Part shown: positions 7,198-14,894 of the stretch, one piece after another
Layout: each line of letters opens with the position of its first letter
How positions within the stretch are numbered: position 1 is the first letter of the stretch
Assembly (NCBI GenBank): GCA_017549365.1
Contig: JAFYUZ010000016.1
Span: 1-64,000 of the forward strand
DNA length: 64,000 bases
Reading direction: 5' to 3'
Origin: Clostridia bacterium
GTDB lineage: Bacteria > Bacillota > Clostridia > Oscillospirales > CAG-382
Translations under genes and position numbers: made by a program
Notes under the pieces: model-generated
Databases searched by the model: none
Told to the model about the DNA's origin: nothing
What the model saw: the letters and a program-made list of their open reading frames with translations, nothing else

Positions 7198-9273
7198 ATG
7201 AAGCTTGAACTTAAGAACCTTTTGCTTACGGTTGATTTTGAAAAAAGAAGTATAACTTCCCTTGTCCTTGGCGGATGTGAAAGAATAAATGCTCTTCTGC
7301 CGCTTTTCCGTATGCGCTTACGAGATGTTGATGCAAAAGAATACCTTCTTTCGGCATACGATGCAAAAAAGTGCGAGCTTGCCTGTGACGGGGCTGTTTA
7401 TTCTGATTTTCCGATCGACGGTGTTGCTGTGCGCGTTTCTGTTTCCGACAAAAACGGCGAGGCGGAGTGGCACGTTTTGGTTGATCCCGGAAGCGACAAA
7501 TTTTTTGTGGAATGGGTGGATTTTCCTCTTGTCAACCTGCCTGCTCTTGAAAAAAACAACACCAAAGGGGACGGCGGAAAGATACTTTATCCTTACAACG
7601 AAGGCGTGCTGGTTTCTGATATTGATCTGCGAGACAAGCTGGTATTTCCGCATATGTATCCCGAATATCCGTCGCGCGGAATCTATCCCGTTTTTCCGAA
7701 CATGGTCTGTTCGCAGATGCTTTCGTATCTTTGGGAGGATGTGGGACTTTACATTGGCGCTCACGATGAAAAACGCGGTGTCAAGGGAATAGAATTTGTT
7801 AAGGAAGAAGACGGTGTTTCAATCATTTTCCGTCTTTTCTGCGGCACAGAATTCGGCAAGCCTTATGAAAACGCATATCCCCTGGTTTTTGCCGCCATCG
7901 ACTGCAAATGGGAATCGGCGGCAGAGCGATACCGCGTGTGGTTTGAAGAAAATTTGCCCCCGAGAGTAAAAAAAGTTGCCGAAAACGCAGATATTCCCGA
8001 ATGGTATGCCGATTCACCCCTTGTTGTTTCATATCCCGTTCGCGGTGTGCACGACATGGACGAGATGAAGCCCAACAAATTGCATCCATACACCAACGCG
8101 TTGCCGCTTCTTGACGATATCCGCAAGGCGTGCGACAGCCGACTTCTTGTGCTTTTGATGCATTGGGAGGGTACTGCCCCCTGGGCGCCGCCCTACGTTT
8201 GGCCTCCTTTTGGCGGCGAGGAAAATTTCAAGGAATTTCTTGATGCTCTTCACGCAAAGGGCGATATGCTCGGTGTTTATTGCTCGGGCTTCGGATATAG
8301 CATGCAGAGCAATCTTATTGCTGATTACAACAAAGAAGAAGATTATAAAAAAGGCGAACTTTGGCGCGGAATGTGCGTATCTCCCGAGGGCAAGGTTGAA
8401 ATCAGTGCCATCTGCCCTGCCCAGCGCTCGGGATATGACATTTGCCCCGCATCAAAGGTTGGCAGAAGCATACTTAAAGAAGCATACACACCTCTTTTTG
8501 AAAGCGGAGTGGACTATGCCCAGATACTCGACCAAAACCACGGCGGAGGACAGTATTTCTGTTACAGCCGCGACCACGGACATCCTCCCGCACCCGGAGA
8601 ATGGATGACAACGAGTATGCAGGATATGCTTGGCGATTGGAACGATTCGGCAAAAAATATGCTTTTTGGTTGCGAATCTTCGGCGGCAGAGCCGTTTATC
8701 GGCAATCTTGCCTTCAGCGACAACAGATACGAGGTAAACTACCGCGTGGGAATTTCTGTTCCGCTTTATGCATATATCTACCACGAATATCTGCGTAACT
8801 TCATGGGAAATCAGGTTGCCTGTCCCTTTGACACTCACACCGACACTCTGAGATACAGACTTGCATATTCTTTTGCGGCAGGCGACTGCATGACGCTGGT
8901 GCTCACCCCCGACGGCGAGCTTATGGCAAACTGGGGAATGAGAGATTTTTCGGTGCTTCCCGATAAGGAAAAGACCTTCCGCTTTGTTGCAAATCTTTCG
9001 CGCTTTTATAAAGAACAGGCAAAGCCGTATCTTTACGCAGGCAGAATGACCGCATCCCCCGAAATATGCTGTGGCACAACGACCTACGATATTCGTGTTG
9101 AAGGTTATGAGTGCACGGCAGATCTTCCTTGTGTGCTTTGTTCGGCATGGGAGGCAGAGGATGGAAAACGTGCGCTGATACTTGTAAATCCCGAAGAGAC
9201 CGATGCACAGTGCACCGTTGACGGCGAAAAGGTCACGGTTCCTGCCATGAATGCGATACTTTTGAAAAAATAA
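7198..9273 (+). CDS. DUF6259-like putative glycoside hydrolase
   Basis: A 691-residue protein without signal peptide. The N-terminal ~250 residues are beta-rich, like the supersandwich domain before many glycosidase barrels. The central region (about 275-560) looks like a TIM barrel, with LLMHWEGTAPWAPPYVWPP near 317-335, a GVYCSGFG strand, and YAQILDQNHGGG near residue 440, where an Asp could be catalytic. The last ~90 residues are a small beta domain. This layout matches proteins annotated as DUF6259, thought to be related to GH36/GH101-type enzymes. The family assignment is from memory and the substrate is unknown. It is divergent from, and probably activated by, the AraC protein at 6191-7096. 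Confidence 0.65.
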   Translation: MKLELKNLLLTVDFEKRSITSLVLGGCERINALLPLFRMRLRDVDAKEYLLSAYDAKKCELACDGAVYSDFPIDGVAVRVSVSDKNGEAEWHVLVDPGSDKFFVEWVDFPLVNLPALEKNNTKGDGGKILYPYNEGVLVSDIDLRDKLVFPHMYPEYPSRGIYPVFPNMVCSQMLSYLWEDVGLYIGAHDEKRGVKGIEFVKEEDGVSIIFRLFCGTEFGKPYENAYPLVFAAIDCKWESAAERYRVWFEENLPPRVKKVAENADIPEWYADSPLVVSYPVRGVHDMDEMKPNKLHPYTNALPLLDDIRKACDSRLLVLLMHWEGTAPWAPPYVWPPFGGEENFKEFLDALHAKGDMLGVYCSGFGYSMQSNLIADYNKEEDYKKGELWRGMCVSPEGKVEISAICPAQRSGYDICPASKVGRSILKEAYTPLFESGVDYAQILDQNHGGGQYFCYSRDHGHPPAPGEWMTTSMQDMLGDWNDSAKNMLFGCESSAAEPFIGNLAFSDNRYEVNYRVGISVPLYAYIYHEYLRNFMGNQVACPFDTHTDTLRYRLAYSFAAGDCMTLVLTPDGELMANWGMRDFSVLPDKEKTFRFVANLSRFYKEQAKPYLYAGRMTASPEICCGTTTYDIRVEGYECTADLPCVLCSAWEAEDGKRALILVNPEETDAQCTVDGEKVTVPAMNAILLKK

Positions 9274-9285
9274 AATACCCCAAAA

Positions 9286-9311
9286 GCGCCTGTGTATTGC
9301 AGGCGCATTTT
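9286..9311 (+). terminator. Intrinsic terminator after the DUF6259-like gene
   Basis: GCGCCTG (9286-9292) pairs with CAGGCGC (9300-9306) over a 7-base loop, followed by atttt, 12 bases after the stop codon. Confidence 0.7.
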
Positions 9312-9496
9312 GTACAAAAAGTGTATAACGTGTTAATATATATATTGATAAATTTCTTGAATTTTGTGACTGAAAAAGACAAAAACAACATTTGAAACAA
9401 AAAAAATACCCCGTTTTCGATGACGAAAAAAGAGCCTTATTCAATTATTTTCCGAAGCAAATGTTGCGTCAAAAAGTGTCAATTTCAAAAAAACAC

Positions 9497-9632
9497 GACA
9501 CGCAAAATCATGCGCCATCTTAACTCTTAAGCGTTGAAAACGACAAAAGAGTATTTGCGTGTCAATAACAAATATTTCATTTCAAAAGGCGAATTTCCCT
9601 TGAAAAACAAGGAAATCGCCTTTTGTTTTTTT
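9497..9632 (+). ncRNA. Candidate structured RNA ending in an intrinsic terminator
   Basis: The 748-bp gap before the polysaccharide operon has no gene, but it holds a perfect 10-bp long-range stem, GACACGCAAA (9497-9506) with TTTGCGTGTC (9554-9563). Inside the stem is a small CTTAA-ctc-TTAAG hairpin. It is followed by a strong terminator (AAAAGGCGA... / ...TCGCCTTTT, 9584-9624, then a T-run to 9632). This terminator lies before the operon promoter, so it must end some other transcript. Read-through from the upstream gene or a small RNA are both possible. No convincing promoter was found just upstream. Confidence 0.35.
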
Positions 9633-9753
9633 GACTTTGTGCCGAAGAAAACAAAAAACAAAATATAAACGAGACGGGTTGGGTAAAAATGAATTATATT
9701 TTTTAAAAAAATGAACTTTTTTCCGAAAAAAGTCAGAAAATATCCTAAAACTA

Positions 9754-9782
9754 TTGAAACAAGTCGGAACATGTGATATAAT
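9754..9782 (+). promoter_or_regulatory. Main promoter of the polysaccharide operon
   Basis: TTGAAA (9754-9759) and TATAAT (9777-9782), 17 bases apart. Transcription would start near 9789, about 230 bases before the first gene. Confidence 0.75.
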
Positions 9783-9788
9783 AATACG

Positions 9789-10021
9789 AACGTGTATTTG
9801 CATTATTTTTGTGATGTGATATAAGCGGTGTGTTTTTTTGATTTTGACAAAAATGTGAACAACCGCCTTTTTGGTCATTGTAACAGATTTTTCTTCGATT
9901 ACCGCCTTTGCGGGAGATAGGAGCAATACACATATACGATCACAATGTGCGATACGGGAGGCTCGTGCCTTTCAAAACCGCACATACAAAGCGAACGGCG
10001 TAATTCAAGGAGCGGAAACTT
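9789..10021 (+). promoter_or_regulatory. Long structured 5' leader of the polysaccharide operon
   Basis: The leader contains several potential stems: GCGGT near 9829 with ACCGC near 9866; CCGC-cttt-GCGG (9902-9913); and a nested hairpin in which TGTGCG (9946-9951) pairs with CGCACA (9979-9984) around an inner AGGC-tcgt-GCCT stem (9959-9970). A leader of this kind before a >25-kb exopolysaccharide operon suggests attenuation or processive antitermination (LoaP/NusG-like or another mechanism). It matches no riboswitch consensus that I recognise. AAGGAGCGG precedes the start codon of the first gene. Confidence 0.45.
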
Positions 10022-10822
10022 ATGGAAAGACAAGAAAAAAACAATGTTGATTACTATGTAATCGACGTAATGCACATTTTAAAGTCGTTGTGGAGACGTG
10101 TGTGGATTTTGATCCTTTGCGGAATCCTTTCGGGCGCTATCGGTTTTTCGATATCCACCTTTCTCATCAAGCCGACTTATTCTTCTTACATCAAACTTTA
10201 CGTAAACAATATCGAATATAACCAGCGGGACGACGAAAACCTCAGTATCAGCTCGTCCGAGCTTACTGCCGCGCAGAGCCTTGTAAAGACCTACGGAGAT
10301 ATCCTTGAAAGCCGCAGTACTCTTCAGAACGTTATCGATCAGATGGGTCTTGACTATACCTGGAAGGACCTTGCAAAGATGGTGAAATGCGCTTCGTCCA
10401 ACGAAACCGAAATCATCAAGATAACCGTTACAAGCATCGACCCGTACGAAGCCTGCGATATCGCAAACACCATTGCTGTCGTTCTTCCCATGCGCATATC
10501 CCAGATCATCAACGGCGCATCGGTTGAAATAGTTGACCTTGCCGTGCCCGAGCTTAACAAGGTTGCTCCCAACAGAACCCTTTATACGGCTCTTGGCATT
10601 TTTATCGGTGTTCTTATCCCCGCTATTTTTGTCGTTGTGTTTGCTCTTCTTGACGACACCATCCACGACGAAGACTATGTGCTTAAAAACTACGATTATC
10701 CGATACTCGGCAAGATTCCCGATCTTCTGAATATGGGCGGCAGATCGTATTCTTACAGGTCATACCGTTCGTATCGGGCATATCGGTCTCACAATCATCA
10801 CGACGATACCAACAAAGCATGA
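10022..10822 (+). CDS. cpsC: Wzz/CpsC-type chain-length and kinase-adaptor protein
   Basis: A 266-residue polysaccharide co-polymerase. Two membrane segments (about 27-50 and 184-208) flank an extracellular loop of ~130 residues, as in the Gram-positive CpsC/CapA/EpsA family. After the second segment comes the usual LDDTIHDEDYV...YPILGKIP stretch that contacts the tyrosine kinase. The last ~30 residues are unusual: a cytosolic tail of repeated S-Y-R triplets rich in Tyr and Arg, a composition normally seen on the kinase and not on the adaptor. It is the first gene of the operon, 20 bases before cpsD. Role: membrane partner and activator of CpsD and regulator of polymer length. Confidence 0.88.
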   Translation: MERQEKNNVDYYVIDVMHILKSLWRRVWILILCGILSGAIGFSISTFLIKPTYSSYIKLYVNNIEYNQRDDENLSISSSELTAAQSLVKTYGDILESRSTLQNVIDQMGLDYTWKDLAKMVKCASSNETEIIKITVTSIDPYEACDIANTIAVVLPMRISQIINGASVEIVDLAVPELNKVAPNRTLYTALGIFIGVLIPAIFVVVFALLDDTIHDEDYVLKNYDYPILGKIPDLLNMGGRSYSYRSYRSYRAYRSHNHHDDTNKA

Positions 10823-10842
10823 GGAAAGGGTGGTTTTGAGTC

Positions 10843-11622
10843 ATGGGAATTTTTAACAGTAAAAAGAAAAATCAGTTTCTGGCAGGAAACGGCGAAATAC
10901 AGAAGACTTTGCACAAAAATCTTGAATTTACCGCCACCGAGCAGTACAAGCTTATTCGTACCAACCTCGATTTCACCCTGCCCGAAGACGAAAAATGCCC
11001 TGTTATCGGTATAACAAGTGCTATGAGAGGCGGCGGAAAGAGTACCACTGCGGTAAATCTTTCGTACGTTCTTGCCGAAAAAGGAAGCAAAGTTCTTCTT
11101 GTCGATGCGGACCTTAGAATCCCTTCCATCGCAAAGAAACTTGAAATAGAAAGCACCCCCGGTCTTGCCGACCTTTTAAGAGGTAAGGGTGCTGCGCTTT
11201 CCGAATTCAGATCGCATCTTCTTGACAATTGGTATGTTCTCCCCTCGGGCGACATTCCGCCCAACCCCTCCGAACTTCTCGGTTCTGTCAGGATGAAGAG
11301 CATACTTGAACAGCTGAAAGAAATGTTTGATTATATCATCGTTGACCTTCCGCCCGTCAACCTTGTTTCAGACGCCATATCCATATCCAAGTACATCACC
11401 GGCATGATAGTTGTTGTCCGCGAGGATCACACCGAAAAAAAGGAGCTTGACCGTTGTTTCAGACAGCTTCGTATGTCTAACGTCAATATCATCGGCTGTG
11501 TTATCAACGACGCAAAGACCGGCAAGGGTTCTTATGGCAGATACAGAAGATACAGATATTACAAATACTACAAGTACTATCAGACTTATCAGAGCTCGAC
11601 CCAAAAGGGTGATAAAAAGTAA
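10843..11622 (+). CDS. cpsD: CpsD-type bacterial tyrosine kinase
   Basis: A 259-residue BY-kinase. Walker A is GGGKST at 63-68 (most homologues have GEGKST), Walker A' is LLVDAD at 85-90 and Walker B is IIVDLP at 165-170. The C terminus (about 228-253) is a tyrosine cluster with about ten Tyr mixed with Arg and Lys, the standard autophosphorylation tail. It is the cytosolic half of a split Wzc system and works with CpsC. Its phosphorylation state is presumably reset by CpsB, encoded next with a 1-base stop/start overlap (taATG). It controls polymer assembly and export. Confidence 0.92.
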   Translation: MGIFNSKKKNQFLAGNGEIQKTLHKNLEFTATEQYKLIRTNLDFTLPEDEKCPVIGITSAMRGGGKSTTAVNLSYVLAEKGSKVLLVDADLRIPSIAKKLEIESTPGLADLLRGKGAALSEFRSHLLDNWYVLPSGDIPPNPSELLGSVRMKSILEQLKEMFDYIIVDLPPVNLVSDAISISKYITGMIVVVREDHTEKKELDRCFRQLRMSNVNIIGCVINDAKTGKGSYGRYRRYRYYKYYKYYQTYQSSTQKGDKK

Positions 11623-12317
11623 TGATTGACTGGCACTGTCATATTCTGCCGAATATGGATGATGGAAGCCGAGATGTGGCGGAAAGCATTTCGCTTATCA
11701 ATATGCAACGCGAACAAGGCATTGGAACGATTGTTGCAACACCGCATTTTTATGCCAACGATGAATCGTGTGAAGACTTTCTTTTGCGAAGACAAAGGTC
11801 GTTTGAACTTTTGAAAAATCAACTGCCCGACGAATGCCCGCGCATTCTTTTGGGCGCCGAGGTGCGCTATTATCAGGGCATATCAAGATTGTCGAACCTC
11901 AAAGATCTGAGGGTGGAAAACAGCAAGATACTTCTTCTTGAGATGCCGGATACAAAATGGACCGAGAGTATGGTCCGAGAACTTATTGAGATCAGCTCTT
12001 TTGGCGGAATACGGCTTGTTCTTGCCCATGTGGAAAGGTATATGCCCATTCAGGATGCCAAGATCAGAAGAAGATTGCTTGAAAGCGGAATACTTATGCA
12101 GGTGAATGCAAGCTTTTTCACAGAGTTTTTTACACGCCACAAGGCGCTGTCGCACTTGAAAAACGGACACATTCATTTTCTTGGCTCGGATTGTCACAAC
12201 ACCACCTCCCGTCCGCCGAATATCGGAAAAGCGTATGAGATAATTCGCAAAAAACAGGGCGAGATATATCTTTCGCAGATGAATGATTTTGGCCACTCAA
12301 AGCTTTTTACCGTATAA
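11622..12317 (+). CDS. cpsB: CpsB-type PHP-family protein-tyrosine phosphatase
   Basis: A 231-residue metal-dependent phosphatase of the PHP superfamily. Metal-binding motifs are in the expected order: DWHCHILPNMDDGS at 3-16, TPHF near 46, GAEVRYY near 79, LAHVERY near 134 and GSDCHN near 185. The length is close to that of pneumococcal CpsB/Wzh and B. subtilis YwqE. It should dephosphorylate the CpsD tyrosine tail and so tune polysaccharide output. The start ATG overlaps the cpsD stop by one base, indicating translational coupling. Confidence 0.9.
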   Translation: MIDWHCHILPNMDDGSRDVAESISLINMQREQGIGTIVATPHFYANDESCEDFLLRRQRSFELLKNQLPDECPRILLGAEVRYYQGISRLSNLKDLRVENSKILLLEMPDTKWTESMVRELIEISSFGGIRLVLAHVERYMPIQDAKIRRRLLESGILMQVNASFFTEFFTRHKALSHLKNGHIHFLGSDCHNTTSRPPNIGKAYEIIRKKQGEIYLSQMNDFGHSKLFTV

Positions 12318-12410
12318 ACAGACACAGAATATGGGTAGTTGCCCGAAATCCCGCAATTTAAGAAATTTTTAAATATTGCCGCACGGCATACCGAAAGGTG
12401 CATCTTGCGT

Positions 12411-13634
12411 ATGGAAAAACAACCTTTTAAAAACAAAATATGGCTGTCATCTCCAACCATGCACGGACCGGAGCTTGACTACATAAACGATGCCTACAAC
12501 AAGAACTGGATGTCCACTGTCGGTGAAAATATAACCGAGGCAGAGCGGCTTGTCTGCGAAAAGGTGGGCTGTAAATATGCAGTTGCACTATCCTGTGGAA
12601 CGTCTGCGCTTCACCTTGCAATAAAGCTTGCCGGTGTGAAGCCGGGGGATACGGTTTTTTGCTCCGACATGACCTTTTGCGCCACCCTTAATCCTGTGGT
12701 ATACGAAGGCGGAGTTCCTGTTTTTATCGATACCGAATACGACACGTGGAATATGGATCCAAAAGCCCTTGAAAAAGCTTTTGAGCTTTATCCCGACACC
12801 AAGGTCGTGGTGATAGTAAATCTTTACGGAACACCCGCAAAGCTTGATGAAATATGCGACATTGCCCATCGCCATGGTGCAATCGTTATTGAAGACGCCG
12901 CCGAATCTTTGGGCGCTACTTACAAGGGTGTGCAGACAGGCACTTTCGGAAAATACAACGCCATCTCTTTTAACGGCAACAAGATAATCACAGGTTCGTC
13001 GGGCGGAATGCTTTTGACCGACGATGAAAAGGCGGCGGCAAGGGCGCGGAAGTGGTCGACCCAAAGCCGCGAAAACGCACCGTGGTATCAGCACGAGGAG
13101 ATCGGATATAACTATCGCATGAGCAATGTCATCGCGGGGGTTGTCCGCGGACAGATGCCATATCTTCAAGAGCATATAGCTCAGAAAAAAGCAATATACG
13201 AAAGATACAAAGAAGGATTTCGCGATCTTCCCGTTTCGATGAATCCTTTTGATGAAAAAAACAGCGAGCCGAATTTTTGGTTGAGTTGTCTTTTGATAGA
13301 CAAGGCTGCTATGTGTAAGCACAAAAGATCGGAAACACAGGCGTTTTATACCACCGAAAAAGGAAAAAGCTGTCCCGATGAGATTCTTGCCGCCGTTGCG
13401 GCTGTAAACGCAGAGGGCAGACCCATCTGGAAACCGATGCACATGCAACCGATATACAAAAACCATGCTTTCGTTACCAAAAACGGTGACGGAAGAGCAC
13501 AAAGTATAAACGGCGATGCTATTGATGTCGGCGCAGATATTTTTGACAGAGGACTTTGTCTGCCGAGTGATAACAAAATGACGGCAGAACAGCAAGAGGT
13601 CATTATTGAGGTTGTAAAAAGTTGTTTTGAGTGA
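12411..13634 (+). CDS. PglE/EpsN-like DegT/DnrJ/EryC1 aminotransferase
   Basis: A 407-residue PLP enzyme of the sugar aminotransferase family. EDAAES (151-156) provides the cofactor-ring Asp, and SFNGNK ends at Lys181, the expected Schiff-base lysine. CGTSALHLA near 62-70 is the phosphate-binding loop. The C-terminal WKPMHMQPIY stretch is typical of enzymes that make UDP-4-amino-4,6-dideoxy-GlcNAc. The start at 12411 was preferred to an upstream TTG because GAAAGGTG lies just before it and family alignment begins there. With the PglC- and PglD-like genes that follow, it suggests a bacillosamine-type sugar. No PglF-type dehydratase is adjacent. Confidence 0.85.
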   Translation: MEKQPFKNKIWLSSPTMHGPELDYINDAYNKNWMSTVGENITEAERLVCEKVGCKYAVALSCGTSALHLAIKLAGVKPGDTVFCSDMTFCATLNPVVYEGGVPVFIDTEYDTWNMDPKALEKAFELYPDTKVVVIVNLYGTPAKLDEICDIAHRHGAIVIEDAAESLGATYKGVQTGTFGKYNAISFNGNKIITGSSGGMLLTDDEKAAARARKWSTQSRENAPWYQHEEIGYNYRMSNVIAGVVRGQMPYLQEHIAQKKAIYERYKEGFRDLPVSMNPFDEKNSEPNFWLSCLLIDKAAMCKHKRSETQAFYTTEKGKSCPDEILAAVAAVNAEGRPIWKPMHMQPIYKNHAFVTKNGDGRAQSINGDAIDVGADIFDRGLCLPSDNKMTAEQQEVIIEVVKSCFE

Positions 13635-13642
13635 GGAAACAA

Positions 13643-14293
13643 ATGACTGAAAAGGGTAAAAAAGGATTTTATCAAAGATTTATAAAAGTCCCGCAGGATG
13701 TTTTTATAGCTCTTTTGGCACTTGTCGTGCTGAGTCCTGTTATACTTGTGGTGGCTGTCCTTGTCAGAACAAAGCTGGGCTCGCCGATCATTTTTAAGCA
13801 GGAGCGGGCAGGTAAAGACGGAAAACCTTTCTATATGTACAAATTCCGCACCATGTCGGACGGTAGGGACGAAGAAGGTAACCTTCTTCCCGACGAGCAA
13901 AGGCTTGGTAAATTCGGAAAGCTTTTAAGAAGTACTTCGCTTGACGAATTACCGTCGCTTTGGAACGTGGTTTGTGCCAAATGTTCTTTGTGCGGACCGA
14001 GAGCTTTGTATATGAAATACATACCAAGATATTCCGAGCACCAGGCAAGAAGACTTGAGGTTCGCCCGGGCATTACAGGTCTTGCCCAGATCAACGGCAG
14101 AAACGCCATAAGCTGGGAAAAAAGATTTGATTATGACGTTCGGTACGTGGATAATATAACCTTCCGCGGAGATTGGAAGATAATGTTTTTGACGGTTGCA
14201 AAGGTGTTTAAGCGTGAAGGTATCACGTCTGAAACATCGGTTACCATGGAAGAATTTATGGGAAATGAATTGGAGATGGCAAATCATGAATAA
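13643..14293 (+). CDS. PglC/EpsL-like initiating phosphoglycosyl transferase
   Basis: A 216-residue monotopic phosphoglycosyl transferase. One hydrophobic re-entrant segment (about 17-41) is followed by KQERAGKDGKPFYMYKFRTM-type sequence, the catalytic Asp-Glu dyad in TSLDELPSLWN (Asp101-Glu102), a GPRAL motif and RPGITGLAQINGRN. It transfers a sugar-1-phosphate from a UDP-sugar to undecaprenyl phosphate and starts each repeat unit. The ATG at 13643 has GAGG 6 bases upstream; a GTG at 13631 is the alternative start. It lacks the large N-terminal domains of WbaP, matching PglC size. Confidence 0.9.
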   Translation: MTEKGKKGFYQRFIKVPQDVFIALLALVVLSPVILVVAVLVRTKLGSPIIFKQERAGKDGKPFYMYKFRTMSDGRDEEGNLLPDEQRLGKFGKLLRSTSLDELPSLWNVVCAKCSLCGPRALYMKYIPRYSEHQARRLEVRPGITGLAQINGRNAISWEKRFDYDVRYVDNITFRGDWKIMFLTVAKVFKREGITSETSVTMEEFMGNELEMANHE

Positions 14294-14894
14294 TCGTTTG
14301 ATTATTGTTGGCGCAGGCGGACACGGCAGAGTTGTTGCAGATAACGCTGTGAAAAACGGATATAAAAACATCGCCTTTGTTGATGATGCCGCAGTAGGGG
14401 AGTGCGAGGGTTTTCCGATAATCGGAACAACCGGGATCCTTAAATCGCTTGACGACGGAAAAACCGATTTTGTCATTGCCATAGGAAGCAATGATAATCG
14501 CGAGGAATTGGCGCAAAAACACGATGTGAATTGGGTGGTGCTGATCCATCCTTCGGCACAGATAGGTATAAGCGCAAGGATCGGCGCAGGTACCGTTGTT
14601 ATGGCGTGCGCCGTGGTAAATGCAGGTGCCAGTGTCGGAAAACACTGTATTGTCAATACCGGCGCGGTTGTGGAGCATGATAATATCATCGAAGATTTTG
14701 CGCATATATCCCCCAAAGCCGCCCTCGGCGGAACGGTAAGTGTCGGCAAAAAAACTCAGATCGGCCTTGGCGCTGTTGTTAAAAATAATATAAAAATATG
14801 TGATAATTGTACCATCGGCGCAGGCTCTGTGGTGGTTAAAAATATCGAAACCAGCGGAACTTACGTTGGTGTGCCGGCGAAGGAAGTATTATGA
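14286..14894 (+). CDS. PglD/EpsM-like sugar O/N-acetyltransferase
   Basis: A 202-residue left-handed beta-helix acyltransferase. The N-terminal Rossmann-like half starts with IIVGAGGHGRVV. The C-terminal half shows hexapeptide repeats (for example IGAGTVVMACAVVNAGASVG), and the catalytic His is probably that in VVEHDNIIEDFAHISP. It acetylates the 4-amino group of UDP-4-amino-sugars to give a bacillosamine-type product (family knowledge). The ATG at 14286 overlaps the sugar transferase gene by 8 bases, so these two and the aminotransferase form a tight functional trio. Confidence 0.87.
   Translation: MNNRLIIVGAGGHGRVVADNAVKNGYKNIAFVDDAAVGECEGFPIIGTTGILKSLDDGKTDFVIAIGSNDNREELAQKHDVNWVVLIHPSAQIGISARIGAGTVVMACAVVNAGASVGKHCIVNTGAVVEHDNIIEDFAHISPKAALGGTVSVGKKTQIGLGAVVKNNIKICDNCTIGAGSVVVKNIETSGTYVGVPAKEVL

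Noticed and set aside
9310-9780. Small minus-strand frames in the gap before the polysaccharide operon
   Set aside because: Low-complexity Phe/Lys-rich translations of AT-rich DNA that cross a terminator and promoter; no ribosome sites.
9880-10000. Cyclic-di-GMP (GEMM) riboswitch in the operon leader
   Set aside because: The conserved GEMM core sequences could not be found; only generic hairpins are present.
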